A program made the translations under genes and the position numbers. Shown here in pieces: positions 9,625 to 22,600 of a stretch of DNA of 64,000 bases. Below the pieces are notes generated by a model. That model searched no databases. It had not been told where the DNA came from and was given only the letters and a program-made list of their open reading frames with translations. Position 1 is the first letter of the stretch. Each line of letters begins with the position of its first letter. The stretch comes from Solen grandis (taxonomy: Eukaryota; Mollusca; Bivalvia; Adapedonta; Solenidae), in contig CM037781.1 in NCBI GenBank assembly GCA_021229015.1, positions 41,035,417 through 41,099,416 of the forward strand. The letters run 5' to 3'.

Positions 9625-11190
9625 AAATGATACCATAGTTATGGACGTTGCAGTGTCAAGCTCTGTCTATATTTCTAAGTATATGACAAAACTAGTAGTT
9701 ACATAAATATTACCTTATTAACAATTATTTAACATGTTAAGAAATTAAATATTTTTGTGAATATCATTAAAGGAACAAGAATTCTGAATGTTTAAGTATT
9801 ACTGAATGAAATTTGTGCAAAGTGATATAGTAATGTCAATGAAATTGTCAATGAAGGACAGCAACAACCCAACAAAGGACAGTATACACTTGGTGATCAC
9901 AATATCTCACAATGAACACTCTGTGCTCAGGTGAGCTAAATTGTGTTTCCACATTCATATTAAAGTTAAAATGGGACACTTAAAAAACAAACTGAAAAAG
10001 ACACTGCCAGATTTATTGCACAGATATAATTCTATACAGCAGAACCATGTTAACAAAATGAAATCAAATCTCAAAACGGCGAAAAGTTGTGGCTTTAATA
10101 CAAAAGTAAGTAAAATGTTCCCTGATATTGTTTGATGAATAGACAACAAAGTGACTATGTAACTGTTAGATACTAGAATTACAATTTAACAATCAACCTC
10201 TCTCACTATTAAACCTGAAAAAGTTGCTTCATTCAGCCACACACTTGAAGAAGAAGAAAAAACAACTCATTTTTATAAATTACTGAGAAAAAAAATCAGA
10301 TATAAGCTAAAAGAAAGTCATAAAATAGAGTGAGGAATAGGATTTGCACATATAAAAAAGACACTATAAGAAGTATACTACAGCATCTCATAACCTATCT
10401 ATTGATGTAGATGTAATTTGTCTCCACACAAAAATAAAGCAGTAACACATAAAGTAGCAAATATGTACAAAAATAATAATTAATACCATGCAAATGGTCC
10501 CTGAGTTTCATTTAAAAAAAAAAAGTTTACTTGCCTGAAGATCTCCTCTACAGAACTGGCCTGTAGGTCGCAAAACATCTCAATTTGAGATTTACCTCAG
10601 CTCAAAATTCTCTAATTCAGTATCATAACAATTTTGCAGAAATGCAACATACTGGTAATGACAGTTATTACTTGTATGCAAACTTTTTATCTCTATGTCA
10701 ATAAAAGGAGCATTTTTAGCTGAGGAAAATCTAAATATTGAGAAATTTTGAATAAAAAATTTCAGGCCAGAACTAAATGTTAATATAATGGACAAGATTC
10801 AGTGACTGCCAGTGTGAAATTAAACCAAAGGATGGATTGGACAGATTTAAAACACAGTTCATAAAAGGGTCTGTACACTGCTGTATATACATTAATGATA
10901 AAATGTCTGACAATTCTAAAGACTGGGAGTCCTGGATAGTTTCAAGAATTTGTGGACCAGATACACAGGGCTAGACTTGGCTTTGGACAAATATTAAGGA
11001 TACAATAGGTGTATCACCATTACCATAAATACTGAAAAGAATACAACTTAGTAAGGGTTTCACAAAGTAACCTCTTAGTCTCAATGATATTAAAGAGTAG
11101 CAGGCAAAAATGTGTGATTGAGAAAGCATGGTATTCACTGGTAAGTCCTAGAGTCATACAGACTGTACTTGAAAAAGATTACCTCATACC
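9625..11190. other. Unassigned AT-rich stretch with one element tail
   Basis: No gene is visible. 9885-9940 is a solo tail of the preceding element type (CTCTGTGCTCAGGTGAGCTAAA) preceded by degraded GGACAGCAACAACCCAAC. Short open frames here lack splice signals or protein-like composition. Confidence 0.5.
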
Positions 11191-11192
11191 CC

Positions 11193-11433
11193 TTAACCCT
11201 TTCCCTCATATAGACTCATTTTGACGCACTCAATAGGTACCACAAAAGCCTGATCTGCAGAAAACCACAGTTAAACCTTACCAAATTTAATTATAAAGTC
11301 CTCATTTCCAGACCACTGAGGAGCAGCGAACAGCATAAAAACTGATCAGCCTGCGAGTTACTCGCAGGCTGATCTGGTTTTATGCTGTTCGCAAAGGTCT
11401 TTTCATGGTTTCCTCTATGAGGGAAAGGGTTAA
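11193..11433. mobile_element. piggyBac-like TTAA MITE, copy 1
   Basis: Starts TTAACCCTTTCCCTCAT and ends ATGAGGGAAAGGGTTAA, so TTAA flanks a CCCTTTCCCTCAT inverted repeat. Near the centre is an inner palindrome CTGCGAGTTACTCGCAG flanked by CATAAAA...TTTTATGCTGTTCG. TTAA targets and CCC-starting inverted repeats are typical of the piggyBac superfamily. Confidence 0.8.
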
Positions 11434-12660
11434 GATAGCTTTTACTTGACAACAGGATTCCAATGTTTAGCTTACAGTACACAAGTATATGCCTTGCTTT
11501 ACCTTAACACACCCATCATGCTACCACTTAAAACTTGACCAAATAGAAAAGTTAACACTGAAACACATGAACAAAGAATAGCATCCTTTGTTGTTGTTTT
11601 TTGTTGTTGTTTTTTTAAACTTATTTCCTTTGCACTGATTATGACAGTTTTTACAACTAGAAATGATTCCTGCTGGCAGTTCCTGGGTGGTACCAGTACT
11701 TTGCACCTGGAAAAGTCCTGAGTTTTTGAGCCCAGTGGGGGTCAGACTTGCGACCATCATGTCCTTAGTTAATGAACACAGAGCTTAACTCTATCTTTAC
11801 AATCATATCTAGCTTTTCACTGCCACAACAAATATAACAAGAACTATCAATGAAAATGATGAATACCCACAGGTACTGATTGTCACAGTAACTGTAACTG
11901 TGTCTGAGATAATCTTGACATTTGAAATATGAAAATAAAAACACACAAAAACAGGCAGAGTGAGCTGTGGGTCTGATACACTTATACATGTATGACAGAC
12001 AATAAAAACTCAATAAATATAATAAAGGGCAATAACTAAAATTAAGCCAATTAAAGGATATGTACAAATAGCTTAGTACTCACAACTGCTGTGTAGCTGA
12101 ATCAAAATCTGACCAACTGTAGCTGAGATAAGAGCAGTTTAAATGTATTCAAGAAATATGACAAGGGGGTATAACTCAGTGAAAATTGAGTATGACATAC
12201 CTACTATATGAGCCAGAAGGCTTGGTACTTGTTGTGAACTTAAATGAAAATCTGACTAATGGTTGCCGATAAAATATTGCTGACAAAATATTAAAAAATG
12301 ATAACAAAGGACCATTAGTAATTCATGGCGATCAACGGTAGCTGAGAAATAGTGCCGACATAATATATCTAAGTCCTAATTTTCAATAAATAATGTCGCA
12401 AACTTATCTCACGTGCAACTGACTTAATTTTTGAAAATATTTGTAAATGTAAAAACCACTAAATCTATCACTGAAGGTAATGAATAACTTGACATAACAA
12501 TATAAAACACCAAACTCTTTGAAAAGCAGCCTAGGACAATGAATGTTTCTACATATTTCTCACTTCACTTTGAGAAATCAGGACTTTATCCACTTACCAC
12601 CTGGTACACATTGTTGGACATTGGAAAACCCATTTCATATTTTCATAATTTAAGTTAAAA
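11434..12660. other. AT-rich non-coding stretch
   Basis: No convincing gene or repeat. 11640-11760 contains CTGGCAGTTCCTGGGTGGTACCAG, possibly a SINE remnant ending in GGTCAGACTTGCGACCATC. Open frames on the minus strand here are short and unlike real protein. Confidence 0.4.
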
Positions 12661-12664
12661 TAGT

Positions 12665-13115
12665 AATTTTCCCTTCTAACCCCCCAATCTTAAGTGAATG
12701 CATGATACCCACCCAATCTTAAAGTGAATGTACACTGTATACCCACCCAATCTTATAGTGAATGCACGGTGTATACCCATCCAATCTTATAGTGAATGCA
12801 TGGTGTATACCCACCCAATCTTATAGTGAATGCACGGTGTATACCCACCCAATCTTAAAGTGAATATACATGGTAGAACCCAACAATCTTAAGGCACCCA
12901 CCCAACCTTAATGTGAATGTACACAGCATACCCACTCCATCATATGTGTGTGTACACTGTATACTATTCCAATCTTAATGTGAATTTACTGTATATCAAC
13001 CTAATCGCTAACGCAAATGTACACTAAAAACCAAACCGATCTTAATGTGAATGTACACATTTCCACTCTATCTTCATGTGAATGTACACTGTATACCCGC
13101 CCAATCTTAATGACT
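12665..13115. repeat. Diverged ~35 bp minisatellite, ACCCACCCAATCTTAAAGTG units
   Basis: About twelve units built on CACCCAATCTTA(A/T)AGTGAATG(T/C)AC(A/G)(C/G)TGTAT. They are well conserved from 12710 to 12870 and decay toward 13115. Confidence 0.8.
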
Positions 13116-13119
13116 GATG

Positions 13120-13340
13120 GCTATAACAGGGATTCAAATCCAGCTAATTACAGGTGGAGGAAGACCTCGAATGCACTGGGGCATCCAGGTAGAACCACAA
13201 ACGTATCGCGAAGCCAGCTGGAAGACTTCCTCACATGAAAATCCAAATGACCCAGCCGGGACTGGAACCCATGAAGTGAGGGGCTGAGTGAGTGCTAAAG
13301 TCAGCAACTTTACCCTCTCGGCCACTGAGGCCCCCAAGAA
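13120..13340 (-). mobile_element. tRNA-headed SINE
   Basis: Read on the minus strand, the head (13337 downward) has an A-box-like TGGCCGAGAGGG and a B-box-like GGGTTCCAGTCCC about 55 bases later, as in a Ser/Leu-type tRNA. The body contains CCTGGATGCCCCAGTGCATTC and ends TGGAGGAAG...CAGCTAATTAC reversed. Bodies at 40.77 and 45.9 kb are related. Confidence 0.65.
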
Positions 13341-15007
13341 TGTTACTATTATTTGGAGCAGGACACAAAACACTAGAATAATTAGTGTGTGTAAAGAATA
13401 TCTTACAGCCTACTTTACTTTATAGTTTCAATGTTATGTAGTGTTTATTTTTATATTTTCTCATAAGTTAAGAAATCACTATTTTGTTTTTGCTTGATTT
13501 TCAGCATTTAAATATTGTTACCATAACCAAAAAGCAAAGTTTACAATGTTTACAATACTTTGTGCTTAGATAACTAGTACATGCTATTGAATACACTTGA
13601 AAATAGGTAGTCAATGGTTGACCGGGTTTAGAAAAAAGAAGACATGAATTTTCTTATGATTTTGTTTGGGAGCATTTAACCTGGCCATGAACACAAAAGG
13701 CTGGGCTTAAATTTTCACTTAAAACTGGAAGGTACATTACATCTCACTACTACATGTAATTAAGTCATGAGGTATATTTATTTCCAAATATAATTTCATT
13801 AAAAACAAACACCTTCAATGAATCCTGTACTGTGACTACATTAAGACTGGTGAATAGTCTTAAATAACAAACATTCAAGAATATGAATACTGTAGTTCAC
13901 AAAGTGGCAATCTTATTTAAGTAACTTGTATTGAAATTATTTGAGATCAAACTATATCTAAGGTACATTAACCCTTTTCCAAACACTTACCCATGTGATA
14001 AAAAGAACATGTGCAGTTTTTGGCACAGTTATGGAAAAAAACATGTATACATGTATTTATAAAAGGTATATTAATTGGTCAACTTTGGCAAGTAAGAAAG
14101 TATTACTGGTACACAAAGAATGTGACAGTGTACATTTAAAAAATACAAAACAAAATGTCTACCAAAAATATAAGTCATTATAGATTTTTGTCCTTTTTTT
14201 CTTCGCAATATACCACAATTAAAGATAAAAAATTGTCATTTGAAGACATTTTAAAACAAGGATTCTTGTATACAAATCAAACACCCACTTATAAATGCTT
14301 TTCTTGTGCCATTTAAGATTAAAAGTTTAAAATTGGATATAATAAAATAGTACAAAATACTTAATAAGTATGCTTATCACACATAAAAATGTTAATTTGA
14401 CAAAATTTTGGTGCAGTCAGCATATAAATAAGGTTGATTCTTTGAAATCATTAAATAACCTAAAAAATACGTAAAATACATGTAATGGCACTTTTACTAC
14501 AGTATATCACATAAGTGGTAAATATATCTTGTATTCAAATTAAGGACATCTTAACCACTTTTAATTGCTACATACATTTCTGTGCCATAATATTTGTACA
14601 GACAGGTTCCTTAAAAAAAAAAAACTAGAAATGAGCCTAATTTCAGATCATTAAGTATATAGGATGAAAAATCAAAATGAGAAATAATCTACGGTGATCT
14701 TTTTTTACTGTGGGTCATATTTTGATTTTACTCTTTGAAATTATGAGATATTCTTATTTTATCCAATGAAAAAAAAATACTATTCCTAACTGAGTCAATG
14801 TGACCATAAGTCACTACAGGTGTAGATGTACAATAAAAATTATAAAACAGAAGAAATATCTGCCAATATAGCAGGAAATGTTTCAAGGCAAATCTCATAG
14901 AAAGTGGAAATAAGAACACAACCTGTTAAGATGCAAATAAAACTAAAACAATGATAAAAGGTGCAGGTGGTAGAAGTGATTATTAACTTCACACAAAATA
15001 TTCTAAA
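13341..15007. other. AT-rich non-coding stretch
   Basis: About 1.6 kb with no gene, clear repeat or splice-bounded exon seen. Confidence 0.4.
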
Positions 15008-15249
15008 TTATCCCTTTCCCTCATATAGACTCATTTTGACGCCCTCAATAGGTATCACATAAAGCCTGATCTGCAGAAAACCACAGTTAAACCTTACCAA
15101 ATTTAATTACAAAATCCTCATTTCCAGACCACTGAGGAGCAGCGAACAGCATAAAACCTGATCAGCCTGCGAGTTACTCGCAGGCTGATCTGGTTTTATG
15201 CTGTTCACATAGGTCTTTTCATGGTGTCCTCTATGAGGGAAAGGGTTAA
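15008..15249. mobile_element. piggyBac-like TTAA MITE, copy 2
   Basis: The left flank reads TTAT, so one target copy has mutated; the right flank is TTAA. The same 242 bp family as copy 1, with the intact inner palindrome CTGCGAGTTACTCGCAG. Confidence 0.8.
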
Positions 15250-16500
15250 AATTGTTCTCAGCATTGAATTCCATACAATTTGTAATGTATCAATTGAAAA
15301 AGATGTGTGTGGCACACATACATACACAAATAGCTTATAAGACATAAGGGAAGAGCAAATCTACGTATCTCTTCTCCTTTCTAGGGTTGTCACATTTACA
15401 GATTTTAGAAAACATGTACATGGCGCCCTAAACACAAGAATATCTCCGTGTTCACATCATCCACACTTTGGGTGTGTAGTCTTTGGACTTGCTCAGTGTT
15501 AACAGGGCATGCCATTCATACTGCAATCAATTCATGATACTTACAACAGCTATGGAACAGAAGAAAAAAATATTTGAAAAACTGTCATCAGAATGACACC
15601 ATTCTGCTTCATCTGACATTACATTTTGTTTAATCATCAGACTGCTTTGACCACTTTTACATGTGTAAGTGTGGCAGTCCCATTCCATTCAAATAAGAAT
15701 CATTAAAACTATTCATTGCTTATGAAAAATCTGATTTTTTCTGTAAAACTGTTAAGACTTGCAAAAGATCTTAAAGCTCTATAAATAACAAATAATTATG
15801 AAGAAATTAAGAGAATTAATGAGACAGGTTTAAATGCATAAATTATTCCACAACACAATGTCACAACCAAACAAAAATAAAATAAAATGGGGACTTATGT
15901 CATGTTTTGATAAACATTTCCATTTATCATGGATAAAACATATACAGTATAAAGCTGAAATATAAAACAGGAGAATTTGAAAAAAACAAACAAAAAAACT
16001 AAATTATTATTCAAAGGTCTTACCTTTTCATATAAAAAAAAAAACATGTAATGACTTATTGGTATGCTTAAAGGGATAACATTCCTCAAATATCATCAGT
16101 TATAAACATAATTCTATATTTTTCATGATTAAGAATATAAAAAAATGTACACCCCACAAATCCGCATCATAATAACTTTGATAAGTCATTACCTTATATA
16201 CATTATAAAACCATATGAAATAAAAATAGACTGAGATTTCCATCCATTTAACCTAACAAATTAAAACACAAGGATCTGACATAAGAATTTTAGAAGAAAA
16301 AGTCTAGGAAAGAAAGCAAGGATGCTGAAAGAAAGAGAGCGACCACACTCAAGCAGGACAATATATAACACCTGTTAATGGAGGCTGAGAGAAGGCTCAT
16401 CATGGGGGTCCACTGATCTACCATACCTCCAGGCATGGTTAGCCATCTCTCTTAGTACTGTATAAATACACAGGACGAGACACACACACAGCATAACAGT
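15250..16500. other. Probable 3' flank / 3' UTR region of gene A
   Basis: AT-rich; it follows the gene A stop (16540) in the direction of transcription. No other gene was seen. I could not pick out a convincing polyadenylation signal on the minus strand. Confidence 0.35.
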
Positions 16501-16539
16501 CTGTCTCCTCCTCCAATGATGGATTACCAATACTTGACT

Positions 16540-16650
16540 TTATGACCACGGCCAGTTCTTGTATTTCTTTGCAAATGACTTGGGTTTCCTCATCTTGGTG
16601 AGAACTATTGGAGAGGGTGTGTCGTCATCATATGGGTAACTGTTGTCCTT
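16540..16650 (-). CDS. Gene A last coding exon
   Basis: Acceptor ATCATGTGTGTTACAG; 111 bases including the TAA at 16542-16540. It encodes KDNSYPYDDDTPSPIVL and a basic tail ending KKYKNWPWS. The Trp-rich basic terminus is distinctive and would be the best query for homologues. Confidence 0.87.
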   Translation of the reverse strand, partial: KDNSYPYDDDTPSPIVLTKMRKPKSFAKKYKNWPWS

Positions 16651-19600
16651 CTGTAACACACATGATCAGTCACTGCTACAGACTGCTTCTCTTTCAATTT
16701 TGCAAATATAAGTAGGCAACAACTTTTACATAAATTCCTTTTTACATTTTTTTTTTTAAAGAGGAATGTTACAAATTTATCAAATACAAATGGGAGTGGT
16801 AGTATGAATATACTATTCATGAAAGCTCTCTTCTTATCACTCAAGTGTGTAGATGAAAAATTGTAAACACTGGTAGGGAACTAATAAAACAAAAGCTGTC
16901 TTTAAGACTGCATGCTCGATTTTTCGAAAGCTTGTTAGTGAAATGAAATCTATTCTAAATCTTGCCCTTGACATAACCATAGTCAAAAATTATAGATTTT
17001 GATATCCGATACCAAAGAACATGTTTATGAAGTCTTTAAATTGATACCATGCCTAGTTATTGAGATATAAGCATGCCAGTACCGTGTTAAACTGAAATAT
17101 CTAAGTTAGAAATGGCCATAATGTTCATCAAATTAAGTCAAGTTATCTATCTTGGTTTCTTGATGTCCCTGAACACATTCATAAAAAAGTCTCATTGAGA
17201 TAGAAGCTTGCATGCAAAACTTGATCAAATTTTCTATTGCAGGTTAATCTTTAACCAAAACAGTCTAAGTCAAAATGTGGTCATAATTTGCCAGTCAAAT
17301 TCAGTAAAAAATTATTAATAATCTGATACCACTTAACAGGTTTCAAATAAATCCTTTTCTTGGTTACAGACATATAAGCACGATACTGCTGTGTATATGC
17401 AAAAATATCAAATTTAATAAAAAGGGGCCATAATTTGTAATACATTCTGACAAGAATTATTTACTTTGATAGTTTGATACCCCTGAATATGTTTATGAAG
17501 TCTTAAATCATTCCATTGCTTAGTTACGTAGATATAAGCATGACAGTCAATGCATGCAAGATGGAACAAGGGTGTTCTTTGGAACATGTGTCACCTCCTG
17601 AAGCATGATGGACAGACGAAAAGACAGACAACGGAAAGTGATCCCCATGTGTCACCTCTGCTTACAGCAGGTGACACAAAAAGGGCCTTAATTAGTATTA
17701 AATTTAGTCAAGAGTAATTTACCTTTCAAATCAATACCATTAAAAAGGTACCCTAAGCTATAAGCTAGATAGTAACTTGTATGCAAAACTTTAACAAAAT
17801 TTGCTACTGCGTGAAACTAAGAGTGACAGACAGACAATGGGAGGATTATCTCTGTGTCACCTCTGCTACAGGAAGTCACACAAAAAATTGTAAATAGAGT
17901 ATGCCTTAAATTTGCAGTAATTACTGTGTTATAATGTATTTGGGGTCAAGCTTTAGATGGACATTATAATGGACAGCATAATGACTGAAACACAAACACA
18001 CAATCTTAGGAGTCCAACCTTGGACAGCATGATCTTGGATTCTGTGTTCTAATGGAGTGGATCATAATGGATCCATAGCACACACAAGCGATGACACATA
18101 CCTGCATAAGGATGGGGCGTGTCTTGACTGGTGTTTTTCTAGGGGTGTGTCTGTACAAGTCCATCTCACTCAGGGTTTGACCCCAGCTGATACGAGTTGC
18201 CTCCTTGGGAGCTGAAACATACACAGGGACAGTCAGTAAAAACTAGTGTTGAACATACCATGGACCTGCCTGTGGAAATCAATAAGCTTGATGCCAAAAC
18301 TGGTATATCCTCACCCCATGATTCATGTGCATTTGTTTGTCGGAGGTTTGTACAGCTTTTCACTGGTTAAACTGATATGCATATTCATTTCAGGGTATTT
18401 TGGCGTCCTATGTCAGGCAAGTACATTATTGTTTAATACTTTAGAATAAACTAGAAATATAACTAAACGTGATTAATTTGACAGAATATTAAGCCAAATC
18501 AATCAGACAAGGCTATGTCTTTGCAAATTCTAAGTAAAACTGGGGTCATAACTGTGCCAAAAATTTACTGAATTTGCCCAAAGTTTATCCTTCCTTAATT
18601 TAATTGAGATAAAAATGTGTACCAAAAATTGAAAGTAATACACAACTAGCCAATAAACCTTATCTACTTCTGTAAGGCTAAAAAAATAATTGATTAAATC
18701 TGCATTGTACTGTGTGATATGAATAAGTTTTCAAAAAGATTTTGCCAGTACCATAAACACTTAAGCATTGAAGTTTTGAAGGTATAAGAGTGAGAGAGCA
18801 GATGACAATACTTACGTGGGTAGTGTTTAATTACACTCATGGACTCGTTCAAAGTCAGACAGCGCACCTTCCTCTGACCATTGTGGACTGTGTCCAGTTT
18901 AGTCAGGGTGTCGAAACTCTTCTCCATCTGCAATACAGACAATGCAGACCTTTATCAAGATGTTCTGGGGCCAGATAATCTGAAGCACTCAGAGTTCTTT
19001 AAAATCATAAGAAAATTCCAATAATTGATTTTCCACTTAGGATTTCTGGCTTACAATCTTAATACTATCCCTAACTATTTGGACAACTCTATTCCTAAAT
19101 TACATATAAAAACTTAAAGATACAAAATACATATAGAAAATGATAAAAAGAAAAAGATAAGATACATAGACAAAAATGTTCTCTGGAACACATGTGAAGT
19201 TTGACGGAAAAAAGGTGATGAACAGACAAACAGACGACAGAAAAGTGATCCCTTATGTCACCTCTGCTTACAATTGATACATAGAAAATGATAAATAAGG
19301 GATATGTCAAAATTATCTATACATTCATGATTGATTATGGTGAAAACAAGCTGAATTTGTCAATGTTAAACTGCTGTCCTCAAAGTAAATATCTTACTGA
19401 CACAAAAGACCATTTCACCAGGAGATCTGCATTACCCTGTATATTTCAGGTTTAAACTGACCAATCAGTGACTTGGGGAAAAATGTCAAGTGTTTATTTC
19501 CATTTAACACTGTGTGGGATTATAGACAAGCATGTAGATAAGGTGTTCTGACATTGATTTACGTCTCAATTTGGAACAAGAGGTATCAAATGACACATAT

Positions 19601-22600
19601 GCCCCCCCCCCCAAGGTCACTGTGACCTTGACCTTTGACCAAGTGACCCCAAAATCAATAGGGGTCATTTACAAGTCATGACAAATCACCCTATGAAGTT
19701 TGAGGAATGTGGGTCCAAGCGTTCTCCAGTTATTTGTCTACTGACGGACCAACCAATTGACAAACAGACCGACCGACCAATATTTGCAAAACAATATGCC
19801 CCTCTCCTTCAAAGGGGGGCCTAATGAAAATGTCTATGGGATGAGACAACATACAAGATTCCTGTATATAAGGTTATAAAACAAATTGACTGAAAACACT
19901 TACCACATTACTGTTATTGGCATTTTCTTGTTGCCTTTCTTCTGAGGCAGACCTCTGTTTGGAACTCTTTGACAAACAGGACTGTAACATATGATATTTA
20001 CTTTTACCAGAAGGTCTGTACAATCATTTGGGCATAAGATGGCATTTTTTTTTCATTGCCTAGTGTTCTTGAAATAAAATAAAAATGGCACTTAACCCTT
20101 ACCATGATAAATTTCTTCATTGGACTTGTTCTTCCCTAATTTTTTAGCTGTACCATTACTTGATTATGGGGTGCTTGCTGAAAATTTATAGACTGAACAG
20201 CAAACAGCACAAACCATGATCAGACTGGACAAATGTGAAAACTGATCTTGGTCTGCAGTGGTATCTAAGGCAGTTACAAGTGCCCAGAGCATCATGAGGT
20301 TTAAATACTCAGACTATGCTCATTAGTTTCAATTGGAATTTGTGTATAATAAATTTATATTTGAGTATTTTAGAGAACAGGGGGCCAATTCAATACAAAG
20401 ATTTAGGAAAGAAATTGGAAGCTAACAATGTAAACATCAAGCATGAAAGTTGGGAACAACAAGTGTGTTCCCTGGAAAGAAATGTGTCACCTGCTGAAGC
20501 GTAACAAAACAAGAGCACCGCATGCGGGTGCCAACGCTCGTCTGTTTTTGCCAACATTACACATTTTTGTTAAACACTTAAAAAATCACAACTAAAACTG
20601 TAAGCCTTTAAATGCAAGGTTGAAGTACCATTCCCTTTAAATTTAACCTTGAAGGATACCTTGACCTATGCATGGAATAGAATGTATACAACGCAAAGAT
20701 GTAAAATGTGTAAACAAAAAAACACAATTGCTAATCCATTGAGTTTTTTGATAATCAACACAAAATTGTAAAATTTGAAGACATTTAAAAAAAAATATGT
20801 TCTTTTTTTATCTGCCTAAAGATCATGACCAAAATCATACCTACAGGTTCATATGAACATAGATAAAATATTTTTTTCTTAGAAAAACAGACGAGCTAAA
20901 AAAGTGTGATGGAGAGACAGACGACGGAAAAGTGATCCCTATGTGTCACCTCTGCTGACTGTACAGCAGGTGACACAATAAATGACTAAATCCTCAGAAC
21001 CTGCCTGAGTTCCAAGAATTTCAGTTTTCATTTCAATTTCTTTGAAATGGTCTACTAAATTTAAACCTGTGATCAAATTTCACGTCAGCTTAAGCTCCAA
21101 ACTGCAAGACTGAAACTACAGTGAAAGCTTTTTCATTTTGATCATGTTTTGAAGGCCCATTATGCTTTCAAAAACAGTGTTTAGAACACGAGTGCACATA
21201 ACATTAGCATGCTTATAACATTAATATGTTGTGGCTCTAGTCTAGGAATGATCTGTTTGATGTTTATGAGATGTCTATTTCAACGTTAAATTCAATATGG
21301 CATAATAAGCTGAAGATAAAGAATGTAACAGCTCTCAAAAACAATTGTATATCATTTTACCATTTGTTTTCCTTATGCTTATTAACCCTTTCCCTCATAT
21401 AGACTCATTTTGACGCCCCCAATAGGTATTGCATAAAGCCTGATCTGCAGAAAACCACAGTTAAACCTTACCAAATTTAATTACAATATCCTCATTTCCA
21501 GACCACTGAGGAGCAGCGAACAGCATAAAACCTGATCAGCCTGCGAGTTACTCGCAGGCTGATCTGGTTTTATGCTGTTCGCATAGGTCTTTTCATGGTG
21601 TCCTCTATGAGGGAAAGGGTTAAAGCAGATAAATAATCATTTGTTGCATATCATTATTAGACACGTATGATAAAGCAAAGCATAGTAATTATCATAATAT
21701 ATGCAGTTCCCCCGAGACACCAGTCAGGTAGAGTTATCGGTCATGATATACTGTCGCATTTAGATTAATTTCACAGTTTATCGGGTTAATAAAGTAAGTT
21801 ACCTGTTAATTTATCAATTAAAATATAGTGAATATTATGTTCACCTGTATTTATAAAATAGTGATGGAATAAACAATTTTTTTAAATAACACAACTACAT
21901 TTTTGCACAGATTACGGAAACACTCGGTAATAACTGAGTGTAAAGCAAGTCTGTCCAGAGACTGAAAAATGTTTATAACATTATATCGGTTATAACATTC
22001 AAATCAATCTGGTCCCATGCTTAATATTATGAACAAACTGAACTGTATAATCTTTGGACAGAAGAGCAAAGTGTGTGCTACAGATTTGTTACGAGATGAT
22101 ATCTGTACATTCTCCTTGACAACGTTAATAAAATTCATAAATAAGAAAGAATCTTTTACTTAAGATCACTCAAACGTTTAACAAATTTTACTAATTTGCA
22201 TATTCTGTATATCTTTGTCAATTTTCCACAGACAATCTGTATGTATCCATCAACGAATCACGAGTGCATTTATAAATAGATGACATAGTTTCAAATTGAA
22301 ATTATTTCCGATAACAAACTGTCTTTGGGAATACTCGCCAATGCAAATGTAAGCAATGAGAGAATTTTGACATCCGTCCAAATACTATAATGCACGATGT
22401 GGTCAATATTTTCAATGCGTTTAGCTAATATGTCAATGTTATTTTATATTTTTTGTATTATGAAAATTGAATCATTATGAAATATAATGGGCCTTTAAAG
22501 TTTCCTTCAACAACAAAAGGTTGAGACCAGTATATCTAAAAGAAACAATTTCATCACATTGTAAATACTCAAACTCAAAGGCTGTTCTCTTTAATTCTAG

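Noticed and set aside
13260..13337. Functional Ser/Leu tRNA gene
   Set aside because: The A/B boxes are tRNA-like but arms do not pair well and a SINE body follows.
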